Origin: Tyto alba
Lineage: Eukaryota > Chordata > Aves > Strigiformes > Tytonidae
Length of the DNA stretch: 64,000 nt
NCBI RefSeq assembly: GCF_018691265.1
Contig: NW_024881316.1
Coordinates: forward strand, 30,170,819-30,234,818
Direction of reading: 5' to 3'
Below the pieces are notes generated by a model, which did not search any database, was not told where the DNA came from, and worked only from the letters and a program-made list of their open reading frames with translations. The position numbers and the translations under genes are program-made. Below, in pieces: positions 50,819 through 63,390 of the stretch. Positions within the stretch are counted from its first letter, which is position 1. Each line of letters opens with the position of its first letter.

Positions 50819-53010
50819 AGGAGTGCAGGCTGGGGAGGATGGGAAGGGCAGCAGGTAGCTGTTGGCTACCAGTCTGCGGAAGGAGTGATGAGAAGACTGG
50901 GAGGGCTGCGGAGGGGGGACACAAGTTTTGTGTTCTTTCTGTCAATTCTTGGATTTGTGCTCCTTCTTGCACAGGGCTAGTGCTACTATACCAGTCACTG
51001 GTACCCAAGGAAACTGTGTGAGCACCCTGAGCTGAGATATGCCCATGGACTAGGGCCCTGTGCAGAAATCTTTTTTTCTCTTTCTTCCTCACTGCACTGC
51101 CTTCTAACATCTTTCAATTTTTAATTGTGGTTTGTGTTTTTTTGGTTTTTTTTTTTGCTACTTGCAAATTATGTTTTATTTCATTGGGAAGTTGGTTTAA
51201 CTCCAGTACAGCTCACAGTTATTTTATCTTCTTATGCCTTTTTCTGTGGAATTGAAAACATGCTCCCTATACGGCTTTTTTCCAAATATAAATGCTCAAC
51301 TGCAAAATATGTCAATCCTCAGAATTTTCTCACCAAACCAAGCACCTGCACTGCTTTAAGCCTCACACTGTTAAAGCTAACTCACAGTCACCAGAAGTCA
51401 GAAGCAGACATGAACTTGTAGTAGTTATCAATTCCATACATTGATACCAGATTTATTTAATATTTTTAAATTCTCCTTTTATATCTCAGGAGGACACATT
51501 ATTTTCTTTTGCCAGAGGATTAACCTGAAATGTCTGTTGAGAATCAGTGATGGCTCTTTTATAACTTTTCATTTTTCTCCTGAGTCACTTTTCAAGATTC
51601 TCTAATCATGTGTGTATTATCTGCAGAATTTATTTCCAAAGACATTGCCTTGTATTTGTCTGCATTAAAATAATTTTGTTGGATTTGTCAGGATACCACA
51701 GTCTCTATTATTGATTTTTCCTCAATTCAGATATGAACACTTAGGTGAAAAATGTGTACTTTAGTTGTCTTTGTAATTTCATATATATGTACATACAAAT
51801 ACATACACACACATCCAGGTAACCTCTGCTTAATTGTTTACAAGGTCTTGATTCTTATTAATATTAATTTAAATATTATGAGTTTCATTCTTGTTAATTG
51901 CTATTTAATACTGCATGCTTGATAATTCTCATGTGCCTTTTTCATCTGGATGTTTCAACATAAAAATAAGAAAGCTATAACATCTCTTGTTTGTTCTGTC
52001 TGAGTTTTCTAAAACATACTTTATCTAGCTACAGAATGCTTCAAACTCATCAGGGCATTAAAAATAACAGCTCAAGATTTGTGAAACCTTGACATGACGT
52101 CAAATAGCCAAGATGTTTTTATTACTCAGTCATAAGGCTCACTTGAACACTAAATGTCCCAGAGAATAGTGCTGTGTGACCTCTTGATATCGGCAGTCAT
52201 GAAGAATGTCTCATTTAACTTCTTCAGATCGTTTATTTTCCTGATTTGTAACAGACTAATGGAAATTTGGAGATTAATTCAGAAGCATACTCATTTGCCT
52301 GAGTGAATATGAACTTGGATGAAAACAGTTCAAGAGTATCTCATTAGATTTAAAATGTGTTTTTCAATTAACAAAATGTGTTTATAATGTAGGATGTGTC
52401 TAGTGAACAATACATCTAATGAGCTGGTGGCCATCTTGAGAGATTCTTTTATTACTTGATTTACTGAATAGAAGTCTAATTTTTCACTGACTGTTTGTTT
52501 CCCTTTATTACCTCTTTCTCCAAACTGACAATTCCAACTCTGAAATTATTTCTTACCATTGCCTTTATCTTTGAATTAATAAAAAGATTAATTAAAAATT
52601 TGGAAAGTAATTGCCACTCTTGGGAAAATTAAACCTACAAGGCAACTCACTAAAGTAGACCAGCAGAAAACATTGAAGTGTGAGGAGTAATTCAAGTGCT
52701 GCTTCTCCAAGTTATTGGAACAACTGTGCCCACAGAGGGACTTTCACATCACAGCATTTACATCTGTAATGCCCAGTGACGACATGGAGAATAAGGTTCT
52801 TCAGAATAGGATGTACCAATACTGTCATACTGAGGTACCTGACCCAGCTAGTAAAAATAGCTGAGGACATACAACTACCTTAAAACGTGTTTCATGGCAT
52901 AGCATTTGCACTGCTCACTGTAAGGCAGAGCCTATCTCCAGTCACAATCTTATGCTCCTCTCCTTTTATAGGTACCCATGTCCTTTTCTTGAGCACTTTG
53001 ACTATGACAC

Positions 53011-53575
53011 TGTTAGCAGTCGCAATTGTGAAGAAAAGTTATCTACACAAAGCAGATAAGCAGGCACTTCTTTATTCCAGTGCTGGGGAATATGGGGGAT
53101 AGCTCCACCAAAGACGTGTTCACCAACAGGTACAAAGCACATGTTTATACACTTTTTCAGCAGTCATAGTTACATATGATTAGTAGAATGCTCGCTTCTT
53201 AATTTGACCTCTATATTGATTGGCCTTCACTTACCTCACCTTACCTATATTCCTCTTCTACAGAAATCATTGGTCAACTTCAAGGATTGATTTAAATACA
53301 AAGTGGGGAAGGTAATGATTAGCATATTCATGTTATTTCCTGGAAGTCATTATCATATGCAAATGTCTCTAACGCATGTGTGGTTATGTTAGACAGGGGT
53401 CCTCTGGTGGTTGTCTATAGTCTTCCTCACTGTGTCCACTGATTGAACTCCATCCTTGCTCATGCTCATTTCATCTTTGGCTGATCTTCTAAACCAAAAC
53501 CAGTCTTTTCTGGTACCCATTGTTTTGACTCAAGGTCCATAACCAGTATCCATTGTTTTAATTCAGTCCATAACA
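53011..53575 (-). mobile_element. Solo LTR, minus orientation (unassigned ERV)
   Basis: Read on the minus strand, the element starts TGTTATGGAC at 53,575 and ends GACTGCTAACA at 53,011, with perfect TGTTA/TAACA terminal inverted repeats. In that direction it has a CCAAT box (complement of 53,218-53,222), a TATAAAC box (53,143-53,149) and AATAAA (53,071-53,076) in the right order and spacing for an LTR, and about 60 bp of U5 follow. No primer-binding site or retroviral gene adjoins it. The bases next to the two ends do not match (GACAC left, ATTCC right), so no target duplication is visible. I infer a solo LTR; the class (ERV1 or ERVL-like) is not settled. Confidence 0.75.
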
Positions 53576-53670
53576 ATTCCTATAGTAATCAAGGCACACA
53601 CCATACTAGTTATCTATTCCTAAGGGCCTTAACATACTTTATATTCTCATAACTTCTGTAAGTCCATATT

Positions 53671-53711
53671 AAAATCAAAATAATATTTTAAACTAAAATC
53701 AAAATAATATT
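53671..53711. repeat. Tandem duplication, 24-bp period
   Basis: AAAATCAAAATAATATT occurs at 53,671-53,687 and again at 53,695-53,711, separated by TTAAACT. It lies about 95 bp outside the minus-strand LTR and is probably local slippage. Confidence 0.85.
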
Positions 53712-55549
53712 CTAGGATTCAAGCTATTTTATTAGGGTGACTGTAACACCACCTCTTTTCTTTCTTTCAGATGATGGGTGCAAAAACGAAAACATGCTGC
53801 CACTGCTTGGATTTTCACAGTAACTTGGTTTAGGGAGGCAGAAGTTGAAAGATATTGGTCCAGTTCCTACTGCTATACAAGGAACTTCTGATGTGAGAGA
53901 TCCATCTGTCATGGTTCTCACCATGGAGATATTCACAGAATATTTCACTCATTGCAAAGCACTACAAAAGGCGGACATGAACATCTGCCATCTGTGGACA
54001 TTTTGAGTACGACAGTAAATCACTCTCAGTACTGGCACCTCCTAATTTTTCTTTTGGAATCTTAAATCCTCTTGTGAATTTGTCACTAGCCATGCTGAGA
54101 TCCTCATTCACAGCAGGCAGAATCCTAAAATTGGTCTGACATAATTGTATTATGTCATTATTGTTTTTATTTTCCTAAATAAATTTCTGATTTCTACTAA
54201 TTTGCGAAAGATCATACTTGTTATCTTGTTAGTATTTTATCATCTTTATGGCTACAAGATAAATGATGTATCCAACTGTCATCCTTAAATCCAAGACATA
54301 CTTCATTATATGATACTGCTGTGGTCTTAGCAAGAAGGTCATGCATTGTAAAAAGACAGTAATCTCACCATTAAGCTTGATATTAAAATTATCTGTCTAA
54401 AAGAGATTGAGTTTGGTCTGAAATCAGTGCTTTATCAAGAAGAAAGATTAATATTCTGCCTCATTTTAAAATGAAAAATGTCTGTGATTCCAGTCACTGA
54501 ATTTCAGACCTTCTATAGAGTTTAAAACTGAGTGGTCTCTCTCTGCAGCTAAATTTATCTTTTCAGAGTCTTGTTCTGCATTTATTACAAAGTATAATAA
54601 ACCACAGCACATTTTTAAAAATTCGTAGGAATATTTCCTGTAACAAGTTTTAAATAAGACAATGTCATGGTCTATATATATATTCAGTTAATATTCATTG
54701 AACTTCAGTAATCCAGGTTATTTACATGTTATATTCCACCTGTTTCTGAGTAAAATAATTTATATGAAAACATGATTTCAGGATCATACACTAAAATTAG
54801 TATGTAATGCCCAAATCCTATTGATGTTACTTAAAGCAAACCATTAGCCTAAAGAAAGATAAGAATATAAGATACTTTCCACCAGCCTGGGACAACTATT
54901 CTTCTTCAGGATGAGACCATAGCTAATCTGCAAAGGCAGAGACATTAGAGAACAATCATAGCATTTGGAAAACCAGTCACCAAGTCATCCAGATGGATAA
55001 ATAATTTATTCAGCCGCAGACCATCAAACTCTTCCACATCAGAAAGCTGCTTGTTCTTTATTCAAGCCTAATTATTGCGGGAGTAAATGTCCAAAGCTCT
55101 TCCTCTTCCTTCCCTGCTTATAGTACTTACTGCTAATCTGGATGTTGTTAGTTACCATAGAAAGCCATTTACTTGTTTATGAGCATGCATCATTTTATTT
55201 CCTGATCTTTTTAACTATTTGATAATCATGTGACAACAATTTAATCACAGAGCCTGAGGAAAATTAAATGCATCCTCCCCCCAAATCTATTATTCACTGT
55301 CTTGTAAGAAGACTGAAAAATATGAACTATTTAGTTACTATAGAACTATTTATCCACTATATGTAAGTATATTTTTTCGCTTATTATTTATCCTTTCATT
55401 TAAGACAGCTACATATACCAATTAAGCCAAGCTTCAAGTCTAAACATAAACATAGAAATTAATTCTAAGAGCCATTTATGTCTGTATTTTGCATGTGACA
55501 AAAAGCAACAGTTCTTGCTGAGAGCAGCCTGTAAAGAACAAGAAAAATT

Positions 55550-55571
55550 CCAGTCATAGTCCAGTCATAGT
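55550..55571. repeat. 11-bp tandem duplication
   Basis: CCAGTCATAGT is present twice back to back, with identical copies. It is a small recent slippage duplication in intergenic DNA. Confidence 0.9.
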
Positions 55572-58500
55572 CATTTTGTGATTGAGGAAATTCCTGATGC
55601 AAATAGTGAATCTCACAGGCCTTGATATATATTTATTCCACAAAATTGTCAAAACCTTTCTATGAACTCATATTAACATTTTTTACCAGGGCTTCTTGAC
55701 ACAAACTGTTCCATGATGTACCTATGTGTTGTCTAAATAACTACTTGTTTCTGTTTTCAACCAGCCACCTACTTAACCCTTAGCTTTGTACTGGAATAGA
55801 CAGTGAATGATCATTACCTATTCACCCTCTTCATCCCACTTCTGGCTTCAGAGACCACTGTAAGGTCTTCTCTAACTAAAGAGAATAATAGCAAAAAATG
55901 ATGCTCATAAAATGGAATTAAGGCTAGAAAAAAAATAAGTGCTTAAAGGGATGAGAAGTCATGGTGTGATGAAACTCAGCTGAACTGATCTCTCCTTGTA
56001 AACTACTGCTCTTTCACCTCTTCTTGCATTTTTTGACTTGGTGACATTTTGCTAACTTAACTAGAATGAGAGTAATTGCTGTTTGCATGATATTAAGATG
56101 GAACTTCAGTGAAATTGCTTCTGTTGAAGTATTGTACAGTTATGTGCACTTTTTGCCTCTCCTCTTGCACAAGAGTGTTCTTGGAATTTTAATATCCAGA
56201 AGAGATCAGAGACTAATTTTTTTATTATAGATTAGACATCCATATTGAGTGTCCTTCACGCCATGTTAGAGCCCAGGATTGCCATTGAATACTACAAAAC
56301 ACTGTAATCTGCTATCAAAAATAGCTCCTGCAGCTGCACAGATTTATCTTGGTGGTCTCTCATTCTAATCCAATGCTTGTAAGAACTGATGATGCCTCAG
56401 AGAGCCTGGCAGGGCTGCAGGCTGTTACAGTGCAAATGTAAGAGTTATTCTGAAGTTATAAAAATGTGTCTGTTCCCTGTGTCTAGCATCAGTTGCAATT
56501 GCATATTATTTTAAATATGGGCTAATTTTTCTGAATACCATTGTAGGTCTGCAGAAATTCATATGTATGAATAACTTGAAATTCCATTGCTTTGGGGTAT
56601 TTCCTTGAACATAATTTATCTTTTTATCAACAACTCCAAGATTTACTCTCTAGGTCTTTAACTTTTAAGAATACAGATAGAGTACTGTTCTTCATGTCCC
56701 ATATCTTGGGAATATAACAAATTCAATGCATCATATAATTTAAAACTTAATACTATTAATACAGTTAACTGTTAAGGTTCACTGGTCCTTTTCTTGAGTG
56801 CTGTTTAACATAAAGACTGTTTCATACTTGTCTTGTACTCCATGTTTAGACAGTTACTGATCTGTGCAGTTCCACTGCTGCACAGAAAGGTCTGAAACCC
56901 TTTCTGCAGAAAGAATGGCTGAAGGCAGGCAGCTATCAGAAAATCCAGAACAAATGGGATACATTCAGCAAGATATTAATCCAAATTATCTGCACTGATA
57001 TGTAGGCAATATATGAATCTTGGATTAAAAAAATTAAGGTTGTTCTTGAGCCACTAAACTTTAACCTCTCTATTCTCTTTTGGCTGATTTCAATAACAAG
57101 ATTCTAAATGACCTTCAGTAAGTATGGAAATACAGCTGTACCTGTCTTACCAGTCCAGTGTAATTAAGGCTTCCCACACCTTCTAACTAAAACTGTGTTT
57201 GAGGGTCAGTGGGGATTTGAACACTTATACTCTTAAACTAAAATCAGGAAAACACAAAATCAATGCTCCCATTCAAGTTTTTCATCACAGAACAATTTAT
57301 TGCATGTAACCATCTAAAGCCCACTGTTGACAAATACTTCAACTGCAACCAATAAGCAAAGGTTGAGATCCTTATTTAAACAAGCCTTGATGCACGTAAG
57401 CTCCTCTTCAGATAAATGGGGAAGCTTTGATTTTTGCCTGTGAAACTGCAAAGAAAGTCAGACCTGTTCTTCACTTTAAAAAAGCCCCTCAAGTCTCAGA
57501 AGTTAAACCTGTGAGACTTGCAAAGTGTATGAAAAGGTATAGGTGAAAGTTCCACATTCTATTAGGTGTTTGGAATGGATCTGCTTTTCTCAATGCTTTG
57601 CTGTGCCATGGAATAAGTCAGTCTTTGTGTTTTCTTGTGTAAGGAAACAATCTTAAAAGATTTGCAATTTGGAATGGGCTTAAAGAGGTATTGCAAGTTT
57701 GACTTCCCTACAATCTTAAAGCCCCCAACCAGGGAGCATAAACCTACTTTTGCAGTAGAGATCTGTTTCCCTTTACTCTCTGCTTACTTTTGACCCCTGT
57801 CCACTCACCTTTGCAGGGAATAGGATTATGGTTGATATTCTTGAGCTGAAGTTTGCTATAATAACAATCTTGAGTGTTACTTCCAGTCAGTTCATATGCT
57901 TGAGGGTTTTCTTTCATTACCATATACCACAGCTCCAGGATGCTCCCTGCTACCCAACCCCTACTTTACTTATCACCTATGGCAGAGATCAACACACTGA
58001 TCTTTGGCTCCACCTTGTGATCTCCCAGTCGAGACTAACAAAAATGAAATGAGGGAATCGATCCCGAGTCCAGCTCTGATTTTGATCTCTCGGCCTATAT
58101 AGGAAATGGAAAAAACAGCCAGTTAGATTCTTTAGGTCAAATACCGACTTTAGAAAAAACAATAGGGTTGAAAAGTGTAACTAAATAGAAACAGGTAGGT
58201 TCAGAAGTGTGAAATAAATTATCCAAGAGAACCAAATAAAATAAAAAGTGCTTCAAGGAAGTTGCTGGGCAATCTGGGTATCATCTGAATTTAAAATGGC
58301 AAAGCGCCAGTGCTAGACACATAAAATAGGACACAAAGTTGCCTTATTTGTCAAATACATTGACAAATAGAACTAGTGAAAAGCGTACACAGAATTTACT
58401 TTACTGAATAACGTGGCAATTTTTAATTTTTTTTTTTAATCTGAACATTTGTCCTTCACATGTCCAGGAAAATAACTCTGATATTGGAACTGACTATACA

Positions 58501-58685
58501 GGTAGTTCTTGGATTCTAGCAGGACAAAAATAAACAAGTCAAGCATTAACGTCAGATTCTGCTATGTGGGAACATATTGTGGCCAAAAAGCTTTTGAAAT
58601 CATTTGCACTTTTAAAGCTTGAGTGAGTACCAGTACATAATGCTGACAGTGTAAGCTGTGCCCCTGGAAAGTACTTTATTTTCAG

Positions 58686-58754
58686 ATTTCGGAACAGTTA
58701 CTGCCATCGATGAAGTACAGAACTGTGGCAGATAATCTCCTCAACAGACAAAAG
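58686..58754 (+). other. Candidate upstream exon (TPO 5' region)
   Basis: A 69-base open segment is bounded by a plausible acceptor (ACTTTATTTTCAG) and a GT donor (CAAAAG|GTCAGA). It contains ATGAAGTACAGA. If spliced to the TPO acceptor at 59,591, that ATG would be in frame with the TPO start and would add 15 residues beginning MKYRTVADNLLNRQK. The peptide is not familiar to me, the donor is only moderate, and such exons arise by chance, so this is a prediction only. Confidence 0.15.
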
Positions 58755-59020
58755 GTCAGACTATAAAACTTTTGCTTGCCATTTTCCAGAAGAAATTCAT
58801 CATATTAACTCATGAAATGTAAAAAGAAGGGGTGTTTTCACATTGAGTTTGTATGGGCAATATTTCTTCCCTGAATATTTAGAGTTGATTTATTAATTAT
58901 TAATTTTCTTACGTTGATAAAATGTAGAACTAAAAATATTTTAAATCTTTCAATTTCCAATCAACATAGTGCACGTGAAAAACGTTACTTCTTGGGTAGT
59001 TTATATATTTGTACTGCTGC

Positions 59021-59028
59021 TATAAATA
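59021..59028 (+). promoter_or_regulatory. Possible TPO TATA box
   Basis: TATAAATA lies 564 bases before the TPO start codon, with a CTTG motif about 30 bases upstream, the core of thyroid factor NKX2-1 sites on the opposite strand. This placement would suit a short non-coding first exon, but no strong donor follows it. A competing TATAAAA lies at 58,762. The assignment is tentative. Confidence 0.2.
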
Positions 59029-59353
59029 CCAGGAGACCAGTACACTGAAATGGATAATGTAACTCAATTTGCCATGTGAACATACTAATCGTACTGCTTT
59101 GATAACACAGTTATAGATGGGTAGGAGTATAGAGGGGTCTGATTGATGTTATGATTAGTTTGACCAATTTTACTGTCCTACATGCAATGACTAATTTACA
59201 ATCAAATCATGTTAGTGCACAGGGAAGTTCAAAATTAATAGTAAAGTATTACTGATTTTCTAATATGTGGGTTAAGTGTTATTAATATTGTCAGAACATA
59301 CTATGTTATAAGTTAAAGTGATGTATCTCCTTGTGCTAAAAGTTTCCCCAAAT

Positions 59354-59383
59354 TAAAAAAAAAAAAAAAAAGAAAAAAAAAAG
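59354..59383. repeat. Poly-A tract
   Basis: About 28 A residues with one G interruption, roughly 210 bases upstream of the TPO start codon. The length is likely to be polymorphic. No retroposon body was recognised on its 5' side. Confidence 0.85.
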
Positions 59384-59591
59384 TGATAAGGAAGGAAGTA
59401 ATATAGAGAAAGTAAACTACAGTTATTTCTAAATATTAATGTTTTGAACATCAAAAACATAGTCAAACATGTTGCTACAAATCTAATTTAAAAGTAAAAC
59501 TTACCATTTGTGGTAAATTATTTATAGGATGGCTTATAATTAGAAGATGATGGTATGTATTTTGCCAACAATTATCTCTTCTTTCTTGTAG

Positions 59592-59685
59592 ATGAAAGTG
59601 TTCATTATTTTGGGAATTTCAGCGGCTATAGCCTTCACAGCTGTTTTCTTTTCTTTCCTTCAGCCAGGTAAAGATATCCTCTTTG
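59592..59685 (+). CDS. TPO: TPO first coding exon (signal peptide)
   Basis: The exon opens with ATG directly after an acceptor (TTCTTTCTTGTAG). It encodes MKVFIILGISAAIAFTAVFF followed by SFLQPGKDILF and ends one base into the next codon at CTTTG|GTAAGT. The first 20 or so residues form a hydrophobic signal peptide, as expected for a haem peroxidase that enters the secretory pathway and sits in the apical membrane of thyroid follicle cells. The FFSFLQPGKDILF end lines up with the corresponding human segment (FFPFISRGKELLW), including the phase-1 intron. TPO iodinates and couples tyrosines of thyroglobulin using hydrogen peroxide. The 5' untranslated exon was not identified. The unspliced frame has a TAG immediately before the ATG, which supports this start. 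Confidence 0.9.
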
Positions 59686-62125
59686 GTAAGTAACATCAAA
59701 AATATATATTATTTTCTTTTGTTAGTGATTACTGTTAAGCTGAAAATACACTGACACTGCAGTCAGTTTAGCAATGGCAGTTTAGATTAATCATTTTTAT
59801 CTGCAAAATACACTCACCGACTACTGCAGGAATTATTCCATGGGTGTTTTCTTTTAAAATGCAGATTCATAAATGCACAAAGGAAAACTTTGTATGTGTA
59901 ATGTATCTAAATTATGTATTTTTTGACTAGGAGTGATTTTACTTTCTTAGTGACATTCATATGTCAGATGACATGTTTGCAAGCATAATTGCTAGATTTC
60001 TTTCCCAAACTGCCAATCACTACTTTTAGTTATCCTGGTCTAGAGTCAGTTGCCATAGGATGTCCCACCTGGCACCCTGCTGCTGGCCCACAAGGGTGCA
60101 TGTCTCATGGGTCTGTTCTCTGCTGGCACCCTGCAGATACTGGGAAGATTTTAGACCATCTCAGATTGCAGTGGTGTCTATCTTCAAACAATATAATCTT
60201 GCCATTTTAAACATCAGAGCTATTTTATTTGCATTTCTTCAGTCTAAATCAGTTAGATCTAGTAGACTGGAAATATAGCAGACACTAGATTGAATTTTAA
60301 GACACTTCTACAGAGCCTCTTTTAGCATTAAAGTAAGGCAGAGATGATGAAGAAATAGGATTTCAATCTTTACATTCCCTTAATTAATTAATTGTATAGT
60401 TGTAGATCTGTTTCAGAAGAGAAAGTCCTTAGGAAAGTTTTCACTTGAAGTTGGAGTAGAATCACAAATAAAATAAAATTATATCCACATTGAATTAAAT
60501 AACCTGAACCAACCCCAAAGCCATTACTTCAGATGGGAAATTGTTTAGAACCATCACTGTAAAAGAGGGGATGAGATGTATTTTCCATAGTGGATCCTCT
60601 ACTTGGAGCTTCCATATTGTTTGGAAAGAGATGGTCTAAAAGGAAGTTATACTGTATGTTAGTTAATATGAAATTAATTATATGTGGACTGTAAATAAAT
60701 GGAAGAGATGGACTGTGTATGACTCTTTTTTATAGTAAGTGTCCTTCAGTTTAATGGGAACAATAAAAAGTAATTTTTATTATTTTTTGGAAAGAACCAC
60801 ATTTTTTAAAACATTGCATTGGTACTAAAATCATATTTCTCAGTAGAAAAGGAAGAGACAATGAAATTCAGGTATAGCAGATGGATCTTCCCTTCTAGAT
60901 CAGAGTCAGAATCAATCCTGCATGATGAGCAATACTTTGAGCATAATATATTTCTCAGAGGTAAACTTCCTAAAAGTAATTAAAAATCATGCAGTATTAA
61001 ATTCTAAAAAATCAGCTATTTTATGGCCTATAAAGATCAGTCTTGCTTTTTAAAATAGACTCAAAAACATTTTCAGATGTAAAAGAAATCTAAATTATAA
61101 CATTAAATGAATCATGGAATATTTTATCATATATAGGTGAAAAAGAGAAATAACTACTGCTATACTTAGAGGCTGAGAAGATCTTTAGTTGAGTGAAGTA
61201 GAATTTTGCCTAGGAAAGATTACTCTTCATCACACATTATTTTTCCTTTAGCTGAGCACCCTGTTCAAAAAATAGATCACAGAAATAGCATAACATGGAC
61301 TACAGTTAAAATATGTCACCTAAAATTACAGTGTACATAAATGATGAGCAATTGTACATAAGTGATTGTTAGCAAACTACTATTATTCATTATTCATTTT
61401 CTAAGAAAAAATGGGTGATCTCACAAAATATAGATGGGAATTAAACTACTGGATTTTAAATATAACCTATTTATTTAATATAAAGATACATCTGCACAAA
61501 AGATAAATAATCTATGTCCCATGTTAGCACTGCGCAAAACAGCAGAGTTGAATTATTATTAGGTTCACATATATCTTTCCATCAAACACAGATGGAGAAA
61601 TGAGAATAGGATTTTCATGCATTGGTCAGATCCCTAAAGGTCTTTATGTTTGTTAACTATGCCTCAATATGGACTTGGATTCTTCATGTGGCTTGGGCCA
61701 GCTCATACTACCTGTGAGGGAGGCTCAGATTTGCCCTATCAATCCAAGGACAGTTTAATGCAAAATACATATGAAGCCTAAGGAGCATAATTGCATACAC
61801 AGAACACATGTTTCAGCTGGACCTATTACATTTGGTACTACATGACATGTGCACAGCTGGATTTATACTGGAAGAAACAGAAGGGAAGTTTAACTCTTCA
61901 AGCCTTATAAACTGGGGAAGAATTGTTTTACTACCTCTACTTTACCTTTCACAAAGATCAGAAGCCACAACAGTAGTTTCAGGAATAATAAAGTAGGGAA
62001 ATAATCTTAATGGGAAAAAAATACATATATCTTAATATTATAAAACTCTATATTTTGTAAATGGAAATATTTGAGTGTTATTGAGTAACATATTCATCTT
62101 TCTTTTTATTTTTTTCCCTCTTGAG
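59686..62125 (+). other. TPO: TPO intron (2.4 kb)
   Basis: This intron runs from GTAAGT at 59,686 to an AG at 62,124-62,125, with a T-rich tract (TCTTTCTTTTTATTTTTTTCCCTC) before the acceptor. It is AT-rich unique sequence. I recognised no transposable element, and the short open frames near 60.0 and 61.8 kb look incidental. Confidence 0.85.
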
Positions 62126-62210
62126 AAGAAACTGAAGATAACTGCATTACTAAGGCTATACAGAAGGGCTCTAATCTGGTGGACTATGCTGTGCATTATA
62201 CACTGAAAAG
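62126..62210 (+). CDS. TPO: TPO second recognised coding exon (propeptide)
   Basis: This 85-base exon completes a split codon and encodes E-ETEDNCITKAIQKGSNLVDY, then AVHYTLK, and two bases of an arginine codon at the donor AAAAG|GTAAAA. It corresponds to the human propeptide segment just after the signal region (…[21 protein letters not shown]), with conserved LVD-A---T--R positions and the same intron phases. Choosing the AG at 62,124-62,125 gives exactly the human length. The AG three bases on (62,127-62,128) would drop one glutamate. The propeptide precedes the peroxidase domain, which is encoded beyond this window. Confidence 0.88.
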
Positions 62211-63390
62211 GTAAAAAAAAATAGTAAAGGATCTATTCAACAAAAAGCTTTCACAAGAGATAAGTTTGAGATGTCTGTTTCTCTGAGAAATCATATGATA
62301 GACTATGTTTATCATCTTGTGATATAACCTTGTACATTATCACCACAAGTTTCTCTCTTACAATGTGAGAAAAATAAGAAATTTTAAAATAAATAGGAAT
62401 GTTTTCCTGATTTAAGTAACACACCACATTTCATTAACATATAGCTCATAAAATTGTAGTTTTATCAACATTACTTATTTTTAAATTTTAATTATGTCTT
62501 TTTCCAGTGAAAAGTGAGATCAAAACAACTCTTATGGCATCAGTGACAAAATTCTGTTGCCTTAAATGGGACTGTTGTGAATTTCACATTTCCCCTTCTA
62601 TCTAAAACAAATGCAATAAAAGGTTAAAGGAGAGGAAATAAAATGTTTATCTTGAACTGTGGGTAGTGAACAACTTAGGGAAAGATCCTTTGTATTTGAA
62701 TTATGCTATGAGAGTGATCCCTTTCTAGGAATGATGAAAGTGCCTCAGGATGACTAGCCATGAGTCTAAAAAATTCAAACATTTTCTGTGTAGCTCTGAC
62801 TACATTTCTGTGCCATACAAAATTAATTTTTCTCCCATATTTGGAACACGGGAGCCAAGTTTTATAGGGTGCAACCACCAAATTTTTACTTAGACTTTCC
62901 TAAAGGAACTGTCTCCATGTTTTGAAAATGACACAATTTGCAGAGCTCTGGGAGAGATGACTCTTTATATGGACAGAACCTGTCAAGAACTATGGCTGCT
63001 CAGTATGTAGAGACTGAAGCCACCTTTTTTTTTTTAGTTAGGACAGGCAAAGTACTAAGACATTCAAATTTTAAAAGGTAGATCTCAAACTCAATGGCTC
63101 AGCAGCCTCATGCACCAAGTGAAAATACAGATATTTAACTCTCTCATAGGACATTGTGGTAATTATTTGGACAATATTTGCCCAATGTCTTAAAGATGAT
63201 AAATGTTTAAAGGTGATTGTTAGAATTCTAATAGGAATAAAACTGAGATCATTTACTCATCCCAGATAAATCATCAGACTGCTAAGCTTCATTCAAAATA
63301 TTGTATGTGTGGACATATAGACTCTAAAGACCAGTGTTATTCGACAGTCTTATTATTGGATTCCCTTTAAATGCCTTTATAAGAACTTCA

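Larger units (their letters stand above)
28304..59591. other. SNTG2-TPO intergenic interval (31 kb)
   Basis: Between the end of SNTG2 and the TPO start codon I found no convincing protein-coding gene. Recognised contents are a CR1 LINE fragment, one minus-strand solo LTR at 53,011, several poly-A, poly-T and other simple repeats, two small tandem duplications, a short GC-rich patch near 50.8-51.0 kb, and a purine-rich stretch near 46.8-47.0 kb. Open frames of 60-123 codons are scattered through it. All lack family resemblance except those within the CR1. The 3' end of the interval should contain the TPO promoter and any non-coding first exon. Confidence 0.75.
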
